From positions 1,529,063 to 1,593,062 of the forward strand of contig MNCI01018059.1 in assembly GCA_015680685.1 (NCBI GenBank): 64,000 bases of DNA. Direction: 5' to 3'. Below, in pieces: positions 23,401 through 34,439 of this stretch. Each line of letters starts with the position of its first letter. Position 1 is the first letter of the stretch. The translations under genes and the position numbers were made by a program. This DNA is from Gnetum montanum. Its lineage: Eukaryota > Streptophyta > Gnetopsida > Gnetales > Gnetaceae. The notes beneath the pieces are model-generated. The model did no database searches. It was not told the origin of the DNA and was given only the letters and a program-made list of their open reading frames with translations.

Positions 23401-24543
23401 CTCATGTAACCACCTAAGATTCTGACAATTTTTGAAGGAATTAGCATAACGGGTGGGATACTCAGGAATGTCGAAGGCCATTTGCCCCATTACACTGGCG
23501 TGTACGTTGCTAGTGGACGTAAACTCATTTATTGTCATTTCGGTCCAGGTCAATGTATCATTATTGTCTACTAACCCATTTTCGTTGATGAAGAACCTGT
23601 ATCATATAACACATTAATATCCTACGCTTTACAAATTCAAACATTACAAAACATAATAACAATACCGCCAATAAAACAACTTACCCACCCGAATAATACA
23701 CTGTGCTTGGGGGATTATGAAAGTAAGTCGAGACATGACAAGCCACGAACAAAGTATTATACGCATGATAACAGCTAAATCTGGGCATCTCCCAGATCCA
23801 ACTTAAGCGTCTCAATCCTCTGGCGCTAAGTTCACGATCTTGAGGACGACCAATATCAATAGCCTCGTCTGTCAGGAAAGCCAGGATGCCATGCGTAGAA
23901 CCGACTAACAGATGTTCCAAAATAGCTCCAGCCACATCCCTCGACAAATGCGACCACACAATAATACTGTAGTTACGCAGCAAAAACTGCAAAAACTCCA
24001 GCGCACCCTTCAGAAACCATATAGCCTTCCTCTGCAACCGAGTTTGAGGGGGAGGAACATTGGGTACAATGGGGTTTATACAACATAAAACCCCAACTAT
24101 ATCCAAAACGATTAGGATGGGTTTCATCATGATACTATACAGAAACTAAACACGTTACCATCTAGATTCCGATTGCATGCTTAAACTATAGGAGAAATTT
24201 ACAAAATTACGCTTTAGCCATACAGCCGAAACCACCTAAACCCTTGTAATAGTATAAGGTTTGTCTCAGACAATGGTGATAGATGCAATACTGTTGTCTA
24301 AACCCTTGTTTTAATACAAGGTCTACAACCAAAAACTCTAGTTTACGTAGATGACGCAAAAGGATAAACATAACAAAAAAAGCATATCACAGGAAGCAAT
24401 ACGAGGAAGTAAGGGATGGCTTACCGATTTAGGGGAGTGACATCTCTCACTTCGACCAAGGCCTACGAAGCACGCAGCAGGCTCCCTTGTACTTCGTCAA
24501 TTTTTGCCAATTTGGTGTTCTTTCCTCTCACCTTCGGTGCCAT
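20480..24543 (-). pseudogene. Antisense eight-exon accessory gene in element A, HAD/FCP1-like domain
   Basis: On the minus strand, eight segments join in frame at GT/AG-type borders: 24543-24425, 24134-23685, 23596-23322, 23214-22166, 22064-21885, 21814-21686, 21608-20791, 20713-20480 (about 1080 codons). Exon 1 begins MAPKVRGK. Exon 2 resembles the FCP1/SCP-type HAD phosphatase fold: KPILIVLDIVGVLC (motif I, with a single Asp) and, 50 residues on, LLRNYSIIVWSHLS (motif II position). Exon 4 contains LVNSFSEGAERF, EEWLG and FAEFLVVQRNGVWVLQDQ. Exon 7 is coiled-coil-like with EPPRWTSVEKGK. Exon 8 is acidic, ending at a TAA (20482-20480). Every exon has a counterpart in element D (46687-52323, plus strand). 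Stops in exons 1, 4, 7 and 8 and a GT-to-GA change at the exon 4 donor show decay. A TATA-like box lies upstream. Function unknown; a captured host gene is one possibility. Confidence 0.7.
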
Positions 24544-24643
24544 TGTTATAGTCCTGAACACCTTCACACCTTCACAAATAACGCGTTGTAATCTTTTGCT
24601 CTTTCTCCTTCTCTCTGTGACAGCCGAGAATTCAAATTTGCAA

Positions 24644-24690
24644 TAGCTAATAGCCTATTTTCAATAAGAACTACCTACTTATATGCAAAA
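24644..24690 (-). promoter_or_regulatory. TATA-like promoter of the antisense gene in A
   Basis: On the minus strand GCATATAAGTAGG (TATAAG at 24683-24678) lies about 140 bp before the ATG at 24543, followed by a purine-rich leader (AGAGAGAAGGAGAAAGAGC near 24617-24599). This suggests the antisense gene has its own promoter rather than relying on the LTR. No equivalent box was securely identified in D. Confidence 0.4.
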
Positions 24691-25033
24691 CTAACCGACT
24701 TGACGCCCGATTGAAGCGAGACTTGCTCAAATACTGATGTCAGCATGAGCTGGAACCCGAAGATCAAGGCATTAATTACGACAGATATCGCATGCATTAC
24801 GGTCCGAAACGACCTTAAACTACTACATCTTATCTCCTCGTAATCAGGTCGTATTAATTACAAGCTATTCACGATGTTCAAAATTTAGTTAGCTTCTCAC
24901 GCTCAGCAACGTCACATCACATCCTTTTTCTTTTTAGACTAAACCAAGCGTTATACGCTAAACACTTACAACACTTAACTTAGTATCTTTCTAATTACTT
25001 TCATATTTGACAATTTTGTAGGATAATTGGCAA

Positions 25034-26760
25034 ATGGACGAAACTTTATCTGCACTCCTAGTTTTAACAGGCCCACACAGGGAAATCATTAGACAATTTG
25101 ATCCCACACTAGTAGAAACTAACCTTGCCCTCGATGACGTAATCATAGCCACGTCGGAAACATCTCTAGACTGGCCAGAACAATCGACGCGCATGCTAGA
25201 TCTGGAAGCTGGAGATGTAATCGAAAACCCCCTTAACAAGGTCTCTGTGGTTACACATAAAGGTGAGACTAAAACTCTTAAGGTTAGTTCTTTGCTAGAC
25301 CAAAAGGCACATGACAGCATAAAACAGGTCCTCCAGAACAACATCACAGTGTTTGCATGGTCATACGAAGATATGCCAGGACTAGATCCAAGGTTAATAC
25401 AACACAACATAATTCTAGATTCTCATATCAAGGCAGTTAGACAGAAAGCACGAAAAATTAAGCTAGAAGTCACGCTAGCAGTACGTGATGAGATCACTAA
25501 ACTGTACCAGGCTGGTTTTATCTGCGTGGTCGATTACTCAGATTGGGTATCTAACATTGTAGTTGTCCCCAAAAAGACCGGAGGGATACGCATCTGCATA
25601 GACTTCCGAGATTTGAACAAAGCTACAATCAAGGATAATTTCCCATTACCGAGTATCGACCAATTAGTGGATACAACCGTTGGGCATGCGCTTTTATCCT
25701 TCATGGATGGCTTCTCAGGTTATAATCAAATTCGCATCAACCCAGAACACCAGCTGACAACGACATTCATGACACCCTGGGGACCTTTTGTTACACCATG
25801 ATGCCTTTCGGTTTAAAAAATGTCGGACCTACGTATCAACGAGCTATGACATACATCTTTAGCGATTACCTCTTAGGGAGGCTGAATGATTATGTTGACG
25901 ATATAGCTGTTAAGTCTATAAGGTCAGAAGATCATTCAGATGATCTAGAGTTAGTCCTTAAAAGATGCTCTAAATATGACCTCCGGCTTAACCCAAAGAA
26001 GTGCGTATTCGAAGTCAAAATCGGATGCATGCTAGGGTTTGTGGTATCGAAAACTAGTATACGAGTAGATCCTGACAAAGTCAAGGCCATTGTTAAATTG
26101 ACACCCCCTACAAATCTCAAGCAATTACGCGGATTGCAAGGGAGGTTATAGTTTATCAAGCGGTTCATTTCGAGATTAACCGATAAATTACACCCTATGT
26201 AGCATCTGTTAAAAAATGGGGTTAGTTTCGATTGGATAGACGATTGTCAGTGTGCATTTGACAACCTGAAGCAAGAACTTCAACGTTTGCCAACTATATT
26301 CCTGACACAAAGGGATCAACCGTTTTACATTTACCTCGCAACATCAGACGTAGCCATAGCTGCATTACTCTGTCAAAAGAGAGATGATGGGTCAGAAGTA
26401 CCCATATACTACTTGAGTCATGCTCTATGTGTGTATGAAACGAGGTATAACGAAGTAGAGCATAATTGCTTAGCGTTAGTATTTACGCTCAAAAAGTGCA
26501 GACACTATTTCTTCCGTAGCCAGGTTAACATAATCTGCAAAAATAACATCCTTAGGGCTATTACTCATAACCTATACGAAAGTAGTAAAATAGCTCGTTG
26601 GAAAGCTATCACGACAGAATTCGATTTGCATTATATTGGTCAATCTTCTATGAAAGTCCAAGCGATAGCTGACCAATTAATAACATTGCCTATTGACAGT
26701 CAGGCAACCATAGAGCCTGAATTTTCAGACGAACATGTACATAGTCTAAGCCCTATTCTA
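25034..26760 (+). pseudogene. Reverse transcriptase and RNase H of element A
   Basis: Starts MDETLSALLVL at 25034. RT motifs in order: DYSDWVSNIVVVPKKTGGIR, CIDFRDLNKATIKDNFPLP, SFMDGFSGYNQI, MMPFGLKNVGPTYQRAM and the catalytic YVDD (at about 25893), all intact, then LNPKKCVFEV and LRGLQGRL. The frame shifts near 25790 and stops at about 26151. The first RNase H follows (26287-26760) with YLATSDVAIAALLCQKRDD, YYLSHAL, ETRYNEVEHNCLALVF and HYFFRSQVNII. The enzyme copies element RNA into DNA. Residues 1-150 carry the usual N-terminal extension of gypsy pol. Element D has the same order on the other strand. Confidence 0.9.
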
Positions 26761-27160
26761 ACAGGCCTTAAAGCAACGTTACATTTCGACGAAGCTTCAA
26801 CTGCTAGAGGTGGTAGTGCCATCACAGTCATTACGCTATCACTTGAGGATGTACGTCTTCACGCTTACCGCTTGACCTTTCCTTCTACGAACAACATGGC
26901 AGAGTACAAGGGGCTCTTCAAGGGATTATTAACAGCTAGAGAGCTTGATGTTCAACACCTGGCAATTGGGGGCGATTCGATGCTTGTTATAAATCAAATC
27001 ACAGGAGTCTACGCCTGCAAGGCTGCACATTTACAGCCCTACTACAATATGGCTAAAGATCTTTTGATACAATTCACAACGATCGATGCCCAACACGTGC
27101 CTTGAAACGACAACATGCTAGTCGATGCACTGGCTACATTAGCTTTAAATGTGTCGTCGC
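26761..27160 (+). pseudogene. Archaeal-type second RNase H (aRNH) of element A
   Basis: After the first RNase H, a second begins at LHFDEASTARGGSA (first Asp), then NNMAEYKGLFKGLLTARELD (Glu), GDSMLVINQITG (Asp) and, after a stop at 27103, NDNMLVDALATLAL (last Asp). These are the four acidic residues of an archaeal/type I RNase H. A tandem second RNase H is a recognised hallmark of the plant Tat lineage and supports the classification of A. Confidence 0.8.
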
Positions 27161-28499
27161 ACCTGTTCAACACTTGTCCCACCTTAATAACAGAGTGTAC
27201 AAATCCTATCATTCAGACGGCGCAAATATCTTCACTGCTTGAGGATAAAACGCCAACGTGGTACGATAACATTAAAACCTACCTCCTGCATGGCGAACCA
27301 CCACACGAGTTAACACACATGCAGAAAGATGCAATCCGCAAGCGAGCTAGGCAGTACGTCATCATAGGAGATAGTACCCTTTCTAGATGCTCTTTTGATG
27401 GAGTGCTACTTACTTGCATTGACAAAAATCAAGCACAACGTATAGTTGGCGAGGTTCACGAGGAATTATGCGAAGGACACGTAGCACCACGAGCCATGGC
27501 CTCTAAAATTCGTTGCTTAGGGTATTATTGGTCGTACATGGAAAAAGACTTCTTACAAAGGTTAAAACGTGTGACACGTGTCAGCATTACTCAAACCTTA
27601 TACATGTATCACCTACAGAACTACACACGACTCAGATAACATGGCCCTTTCAATGATGGGGACTAGACATTATAGGGCCTATCACACCAAAATATTCCGC
27701 AGGTCACAGCTTCATAATCACCGCCACTGAGTATTTTACGAAGTGGGTGGAAGCCATCCCTTTGTGAAAGATCACATCTCAACAAATCTGCCATTTCATT
27801 TTAGATAACATCGTAACCAGATTTGGCCTCCCGATGACTAATATGACCAACAATGGGCCATAATTTAGCAGTATGGAAACCAAATCTTTCTGTGATAGCC
27901 TTGGTATTAAACAATCTTTTTCTTCGCCTTATTACCCACAAGCAAATGGTCAAGTTGAAGCAACAAATAAGGTCATTATCAACCTGCTCAAGAAAATGCT
28001 CAACAACAACAAGAGATGGTGGCATGAAAAGATCCTCTATGTGCTATGAGCGTATCGTACTACATGTAGGACAGCTATAGACAGTACACCCTATAGCTTA
28101 GTCTATGGATCTGAGGCGGTGCTGCCCCTCGAATTACAAGTTCCTTCTCTACGAATGGTCCTCTCCACAATTATAAATGACGGTCAACACACCGAGTCTC
28201 AGATCATGGATTTGGATTCAGTAGAGGAGAAGCGAATAAAGATACTTGATACCATCAAAAGGTATCAAGATAAGCAGAGGCAGAAGCACTGTCATAATCT
28301 TCAACAACGTCCGATCGAGAAGGGAGATTTGGTTCTCAAGGCCGTTCGCGAACCAGTAGGCAAGTTCTCTGCAAACTGGGAGGGCCCTTTCTTGGTAGCT
28401 GATGTGTATGGCAACGGTGCATTCAAGCTAACAGATGTTAATGGCAATGAGTTACCGAATCTCGTGAACCATATATATCTGAAGCAGTACTACATTTAG
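27161..28499 (+). pseudogene. Integrase of element A
   Basis: The zinc-binding region starts with VHEELCEGHVAPRAMASKIR and GYYWSYMEKDF; after a frameshift near 27565 comes the CDTCQ that completes HHCC. The catalytic core has WGLDIIGPITPK (first Asp), TNNGP in place of the canonical TDNG (second Asp replaced by Asn, about 27855) and YYPQANGQVEATNK (Glu). The C-terminal part (28119-28499) has KGDLVLKAVREP and GKFSANWEGPFLV, the usual GPY/F module, ending at a stop at 28499. As written it could not catalyse insertion. Confidence 0.85.
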
Positions 28500-28504
28500 C
28501 TACA

Positions 28505-29135
28505 TATCCAGTGTTAACATCAGGCATAGCAACCATCGTCCGCTACAACGCTAAACTGGCAACAATCGTCCGCTACGACGCTAAACTGGCAACAATCGTC
28601 CGCTACAACGTAAAACTGGCACTCTCTTCATGCGTCCGCCACAACACTAAACTGGCAATAATCATCCGCTACGACGTAAAATTGACACTTTTGCATGCAT
28701 CTGCAACAACGCTAAACTGGCAACGATCGTCCACCACGACGTAAAACTGGCAAGTTGCAATCGTCCGCTACGACGTAAAACTGGCAGTGTTGTATAGGTT
28801 CGCCAAGACATAAAACTGGCATTTCATGCACGCGTCCGCCACGATGCTAAACTGGCACCTGTTGTCTACCATGACATAAAACTGGCACAGGTAAGTATCC
28901 ATCTGCTGGGACGTGAAACCAGCACAGATCTATCCTTGGGTCACGACATGAAACTGACATCCACAGCACGGTCTGCTGAGACCATAAATCAGCTCTACCA
29001 CCGTCCGCTACGACATAAAACTAGCATTTTTCAGTCCGCCCAGACTTTAATTTAGGACCATGGTCTACTGGGACTTAAAACCAACAGCGGCAGTCTACCA
29101 AGACTTAAAACTGGGACCTACAGACCGCCAACACG
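28505..29135 (+). repeat. Tandem repeat array before the 3' LTR of element A
   Basis: About 18 units of 30-40 bp, core CGTCCGCTACGACGTAAAACTGGCA, best preserved at 28540-28790 where the period is 30 bp, then increasingly diverged. An apparent ORF at 28511-28744 is only the repeat read in a frame of ten codons per unit. Repeat-rich 3' untranslated regions are typical of Tat elements. Confidence 0.85.
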
Positions 29136-30303
29136 CGAATCAAACAAGTGTAATCGTCTCTATGCGGCTGAAAAACAAATGGGGTGGGACATTGTGACAG
29201 CCCTAGCGTCGCTACCTCACAGGCATTCTGCTGATTCCTCGGATGTGCTGAAAGGCATACTACTAACCCCTCGGAGATGCTGTCACTACACCCACTTCAG
29301 CGGTGGCACCTCAGAGAGTTTAGTTTCACTGTCCAGAGCCCCAAAGGAGTTCTCATCAACCACAACCTTGGGGATCTCCACTCATCATCACTATCAGGCT
29401 CTAGCTTCACAAATTCACCTAGCTGGTTCTTTGCGTAACCAGTCGAGTGCGATGAGTTTGATGATCTTTGGCGATGATGCTGGGCCGAGTGTCAACGTTG
29501 AAAACCCTAGCCTCTTGCTATGGTTCCTCCTTCATGGCCCGCTTACTTTGTCTCGCCCCAAATGGTACTTGTTTCAACAACCTCTCCGGTGATTTGACCG
29601 CGCAATGGTATCCTTTGTTTTCTTCTTTGGTTGCAGGTTACCTGCTACGGGGATGTCGTTCAAAAGTGTGTTCATCTGAGTAGTGAAATACAGAAAGAAT
29701 TTTGAGATGGTCGCTTAGGTTAGCCTGTCCACTCAGAAGTGCATCCCTGTTTTCCTCATAATCCTACCTCTAGCTCTTACTACCCTCTTTAGCCATCTCA
29801 TTTGTTTCCCTCACACAAAATGTGAATACGAAGCATACGCTTTCCGCATTTGCATTACAATCAAGTCCATGAACCGGAATAACGCAACTCACCTAATGGA
29901 CGCTAAAAAAAAGGAGGGGTCGGCAAAATGGATGAAACACAACTCATCCAGGCCGCGCAGACGCAACACAATTCATCTATGCAAACCCCTTCATCTACAA
30001 AATGATGGCATAACTCCATGCAAACATAATCACAGGAGAAGGTCTAAGTGCTTATGCATGAAAAACTATACTCACACATTTGAGTCTTTCCCAAACCTCA
30101 CTTGAGTCTTTCCCGAACCTTTTTCCTCTTACCTCTGTAAGAATTTCCTCACGTACCATTTTGTCTCCTATTTCCCTCATTTCTGCACTCCTGCTTTGAC
30201 AGGGCAACACTTGAGTAACCGTTGATGAACGTTGTTGGTACTTTTACCCATCCGGTGTTTCGTATTCTTTGTCGACGTCTTTTGGGCAAGCCCTCTAAAC
30301 GTC
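29136..30303 (+). other. Non-coding 3' region of element A
   Basis: No credible gene. The first 300 bp have no second copy in the window; from 29440 on it is duplicated in the tandem remnant at 13917-14797. It contains Pro/Ser-coding low-complexity stretches only. Confidence 0.6.
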
Positions 30304-30319
30304 AACAAAGAGGGGCCAT
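30304..30319 (+). other. Polypurine tract of element A
   Basis: AACAAAGAGGGGCCAT ends directly at the TG of the 3' LTR; it primes plus-strand DNA. The same 16 bases occur at the corresponding place in element D (minus strand, 39002-38987). Confidence 0.8.
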
Positions 30320-31870
30320 TGAAACATCATGGAAATTGTAAATCAGCCTAAGGTGAAGATTCACGATTCGGGCGAAAGTTTGTGACAGAAATCCAGGAGA
30401 CAGAACAAGGCAAAGAGGCGCGCAGCATCAAGTCTCCAAGTCTCTTACAAATTTCAACCTTACTTTGTTTTCTCTCTTTACGCTACATTACGCAACATAG
30501 AGTAGTGTCGCTCAGCGTAACTCTGTTTAACATAGCCCGATATCAGAATGTAACTTACTTCGGCGGATTGGACGAAGTTTAAGGTCTAAGACTTGTCGCA
30601 TATTCCGCTAAGTATTTTGTTTAGGGCTGAGTTTATGCTCCGTTACACAGAGCAACGTAATGAGCTTCCAGAAAGTCAAAGTTAGAGTCCAAAGAAGCGC
30701 GGTAGATTGATTTCTTCCTTTTTGCAGATTGGTCGCTTTACGCTTATTACGCTACACAACGTAAACAAGCGTAACTTATTGTAAAGTTGACCATGTTTGA
30801 TGCTCTATTACGCTTCACGGCGTAAGTGAGCGTAAAATAGCTTGAGTTAACTGCTTCTACGCTCTATTACGCTTTGCCACGCTACGCAGCGTAAACGAGC
30901 ATAATACAGCTTAAAGTCAACTAAGGCAGTACTAGACATGCATCTGTTATCCATACGCACAATACGCTCATCAGCGTATCGCAGCATAATCATGAGACGG
31001 CTTCAACAGGAGTGGTTGACCAGTTTCAACACAAATTTTGCCAAGTGAACAACATTCTGAAAGTTTGAGACACGTGTCATCAGGGCCGTGCCTTCTTCAT
31101 GTACTACCGAACCTATAAATACTCTAGTCGGCAAAGAAAGAAAGGGAGGATCTTCTTTTTGGCAGCATCACCTCTTAGCAGAGACAGAAGACATTATTAA
31201 GCATTGGTAGCAGGAGTGATCAGTCTTTCGGCAAAAATACAGTTCTCTCCATTGACGATCGCTGGCAGCTTTGAAGCAGAGACTAACGAAGGTAAAAAGA
31301 GCAGATCAGAGATCAAGAGATCATCTGGTGTGGTTGGAAAGGTTTATTGATCAGAAACAGTTGATCGATAGACATCGAGGCTTGACCTTTCTTACATCCC
31401 ATTTTTGGCTTACGAGGTAGACCGAGCTTCATTCTGTACTCCTTGTTGAACAATTTTCTTGTTGCTTTGTGTATGCTTCGCACAGGATAAGTGGAGTTTG
31501 CTATTAGAACTTTGTATACAATATACTCAGTCTTCGAATCAAAACATAGATCTTGGAATTGCGCACTTTTCTAAATCTGATCCTCCTTATCGCATTGACG
31601 TTGTCGTTATTTCGATTTACTTACATCGTTTTCTACTCCTTCTACGATTCATCGAATCAATTTGTCTCGTGCAATATCTATATAATACACATATTATCGC
31701 GATATTCATCAATTTACTAATTGAGTAAGTCCCTGTCTGATCGAGAAGACCGTTCAGGGCACCGTGGATTCGTTTTCTCCAGCACGGCCCTCGCACGGAT
31801 CCGTGGTTAAGACTGTGTACACGGATTTTCGTTCGATATTTTCCAGCGACCAACGTTTTCCGTCGTTACA
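30320..31870 (+). repeat. 3' LTR of element A
   Basis: 1551 bp copy of 14798-16347, TGAAACATCATGG...GTCGTTACA, with the same GCGTAA word cluster (30740-30990), G-box palindrome (31069-31078) and TATA box (31114-31120). CAGTC follows (31871-31875). Confidence 0.85.
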
Positions 31871-31875
31871 CAGTC
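31871..31875. repeat. Probable target-site duplication of element A, right copy (CAGTC)
   Basis: CAGTC follows A's 3' LTR and equals 13917-13921 at the left join with B. Removing everything between restores a continuous B sequence running from the gag tail into the protease scrap. Confidence 0.6.
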
Positions 31876-32218
31876 CACGACCATTTCCTTGGGATTGGTG
31901 GAGGACATCGTTACCATTGTGTGTGGTTGGTCTTACCCAGCTGCTTTCCTGGTGATTGAAGTCAACAACAATGAAGGGGACTTCCCAATTATAATGGGAA
32001 GGGCATGGCTAAGTACAGTAGACGCATGCCTTAGGATCTGCGATCTTTCCTTGGAAATTTCTAAGATAAACATTTATGGAAAGATCGAGAAGAGGAAAGT
32101 TCCATGCATCACATATAGTGATTCATCGGGTGATGACATGGAGGAAATGCCTTCATGTAACAGGTGTGCTCTTGAAATTTTAAAACAAATATGCCTATAT
32201 ATAGCAACCACACAATAA
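31876..32218 (+). pseudogene. C-terminal half of aspartic protease, element B
   Basis: An open frame from at least 31889 to 32218 encodes SLGLVEDIVTIVCGW, then FLVIEVNNNEGDFPIIMGRA and WLSTVDACL. This is the flap-to-C-terminus part of a gypsy protease (canonical 'LGxVEDIxVxV...PIILGRPFLxTxxA'). The catalytic D-S/T-G loop that should lie 30-40 residues earlier is absent on both sides of the A insertion, so B probably lost it before A arrived. The protein could not act as a protease. Confidence 0.7.
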
Positions 32219-34429
32219 GTAGTAGACATCCCGTGGTTAACAGCTACTCAAAAGAGCAAACAAATATGCATAGAAAAAACTGAGGAGACAAACCATGCCA
32301 ATAACGAAGGCATAGACACATTGGAATATGAGCGTCGCCAACTTCCCCCCCTTAATCTAAGATCATCAATTGGGAGAAGTTGGACACTTTTAAGAAATTC
32401 AAACAAGCGCTCATTATTTCGAATCTCTCCCTTTCCACTCAGTCATGGGGGAGATGGCCACCTATGCTAACCATATGGGGCCCTCAATTCTTTTAATTTT
32501 TTGTTTTACAACGTTTTTGTTTTACAAGTTTTTGTTTTACACATTTTTGTCTGACACGTTTTTGTTTTACAACTTTCTTTAACCTTTTTTGTTTTTTTTT
32601 ACAACATCGTTGTACTTTTCCATTGTGTGTGTGTGTGTGTATGTGTATGTGTGTGTGATCCACCCTGTAAGTTTGTCACCCAATAAGTGTTCTTCGTGAT
32701 GGTATGAATTATTTTCATGTTGATTGCTAATGTTTGGTTTTTACCTTTAAGTCACAATATTAATACTAAGGTATGTTTCTTTTGATATGGCAGGCAATGA
32801 GTTTACTTCATCCATCCATCCACCAATTTCTATGGTCTCTCTCGGCTTGGAAATGTACAGTTCTTTCTAAATAAGAACTCTAACGAATCAGTGACTGGGC
32901 ATTTCTCAAACTAAGGAAGGACTTAAGGTTTGAAAAAGGTGTGAATTCAAGGGAACTTGATGCTTTTGTGTTGGCCATTCTATTGGGTGCTTGGATGTTT
33001 TCTTCTTGAGTTTTCTTACCGTTTTGATGTTACCCAATCATCGGGAAGTTGAGCAAATAAAAATAACAAGTCTTTGCATGGTGTGGTTCTCACGCATAAA
33101 AATAGAAAAAAAAAGAAACAAAAAAAAGTGAAAAAGAAAAGAAAAAGTGAGAATTCAAAGAACACCCCTTAGATGAAATAATCTCTTAGGCTACAAGCAC
33201 TGGTTATGGAACCAAAAGTGTTCCCTCTAACTAAGGCCCTTCTTGCTTCCCATTCTCTCCTTTGTTTCGTCTGAATGGTGGTGGCTCTTGGAGGAAAAAT
33301 TCTTGTTCTTCATGAGGATGGATTAGTTGAATGAATTGATGCGAAGTCACTGGATGTGGTTGGTTTGAGGCCGAAGTTGGAATGAGATTTGCCAAGTTAC
33401 ATTAATCATGAAACACACAAGGGGCTGTACACCAGCTTATTCTTCGGATTCCATTCCATTCTCTTCTCTCCATCCTTCTCTCCATTATTCACCTCATTGC
33501 CGGTTGTATCATTAGTGTATATTTTGGTTGATGCATTATTTTCTTTTTGGTAAATTCTTGTAGTTAAGACTTTAACTCTTGTTCCAAATAACATTCCCAG
33601 AGCCTACGGACTCTTTGAATGTGGGTTTCTCAGGGCATTAAGCACATGAGTCTGCTTTGGGGAGGACCCACTAACATTCCTTTTTGGTGCACCCGTTAAA
33701 TTATTTTCCCTAACATTTTTGCAATTCATTTTATTTTGTTCATTTCCATCTTGACATCCATTTCATCGATGCCATCATTGTCCCTTTTTATCTATCTTTC
33801 TTACTCCCTTTCTTTCTCCATTCTAATGCTACTGGAGGTTTGTGATTAGTCATGGGGGTACGGGGCCCAATTTTTTCATTTTTTTTCATTTTTCTCCTAG
33901 CCTCGACTTTTTCAATTTTTTCCTAACCCCTACACCTTCAGTAGTCATCATTAATACATCCCCAGATCCGCAATTAGCCATATCACAACCTAGCCAATGG
34001 ACCTACACCGAAGCAAGGTATTAATTACATGATGATTCATTTACCCTTGCTAATATATGATTGTGTTGTGTGTACATATGAAAATCATACAACAATGGAT
34101 TAGATCTGGAGCAAACACTTGGAATGGAGCCATGTTGGAAGCAACAATGTAAGGAGCAAGATCGATGGCACGCTTGCAGATGGACAACGGAAGGCACAAT
34201 CTTGGCATTAGTAGCAGCAACACTTCTTTCTCTCTCTCTTTCTCAGTTGCCAACTAAGGCCTGATGTCAATGTAATAAGGTGTTCACCCTTGTTGTCATG
34301 AACACCAGTTTTGTCAAGTCTTGTAATGATGATCTGTTCACATGTCATCCCATTAGTTCCATTCCCCTCAATAATCTCATACCTTCCCGATATTATTGTA
34401 AGGAACTCAAAGACAAGTTTTCCTTCAAT
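32219..34429 (+). other. Non-coding 3' region of element B
   Basis: No gene. It has T-rich blocks with a repeated TTTTGTTTTACA word (32495-32600), a TG microsatellite (32622-32657), and a 1.2-kb block (about 32650-33850) that aligns loosely with E at 35940-37150. The word AGTCATGGGGG, like the purine tract, occurs at 32442 and 33848 as well as before the LTR. The remnant of pol is not visible anywhere here. Confidence 0.6.
32622..32657 (+). repeat. TG dinucleotide microsatellite
   Basis: About 18 TG units with two TA interruptions, within the 3' region of element B. Confidence 0.9.
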
Positions 34430-34439
34430 CATGGGGGTA
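34430..34439 (+). other. Polypurine tract of element B
   Basis: CATGGGGGTA lies directly before the TG of the 3' LTR. Element E has TTGTGGGGGTA at the same place (59891-59901). Confidence 0.7.

Larger units (their letters stand above)
19928..25021 (+). other. Intron-like spacer between protease and RT of element A
   Basis: The sense frame stops after the protease tail and resumes only at the RT, 5.1 kb later. The right edge is TTTGTAG|GAT (25021/25022), 12 bp before the RT ATG at 25034; element D has ATGTAG|GAT at the same place (42729/42728, minus). Ogre elements are known to have an intron between protease and RT. I could not fix the donor site. The spacer holds a repeat array at each end and an antisense gene in the middle. 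Confidence 0.55.
14798..31870 (+). mobile_element. Element A: complete 17-kb Tat/Ogre-like Ty3/gypsy element with antisense gene
   Basis: LTR 14798-16347, primer site, gag, protease, an intron-like spacer (19928-25021) with an antisense multi-exon gene, RT, RNase H, archaeal-type RNase H, integrase, repeat array, purine tract, LTR 30320-31870. The size, protease/RT gap and second RNase H are recognised traits of the plant Tat lineage (Ogre, Retand, Grande). The LTR copies differ at roughly 9 of 138 bases in one stretch compared by eye (from 14956 and 30478). Every large domain has at least one stop or frameshift, so A is not active as written. It sits in element B. Confidence 0.85.

Noticed and set aside
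28511-28744. ORF of 77 codons with repeated ATIVRY and KLA
   Set aside because: It is a 30-bp tandem repeat read in frame, not a gene.
31459-31728. ORF shared by both A LTRs (also 15975-16205)
   Set aside because: Present twice only because LTRs are copies of each other; no known domain, and it lies downstream of the LTR TATA box in what should be R/U5.
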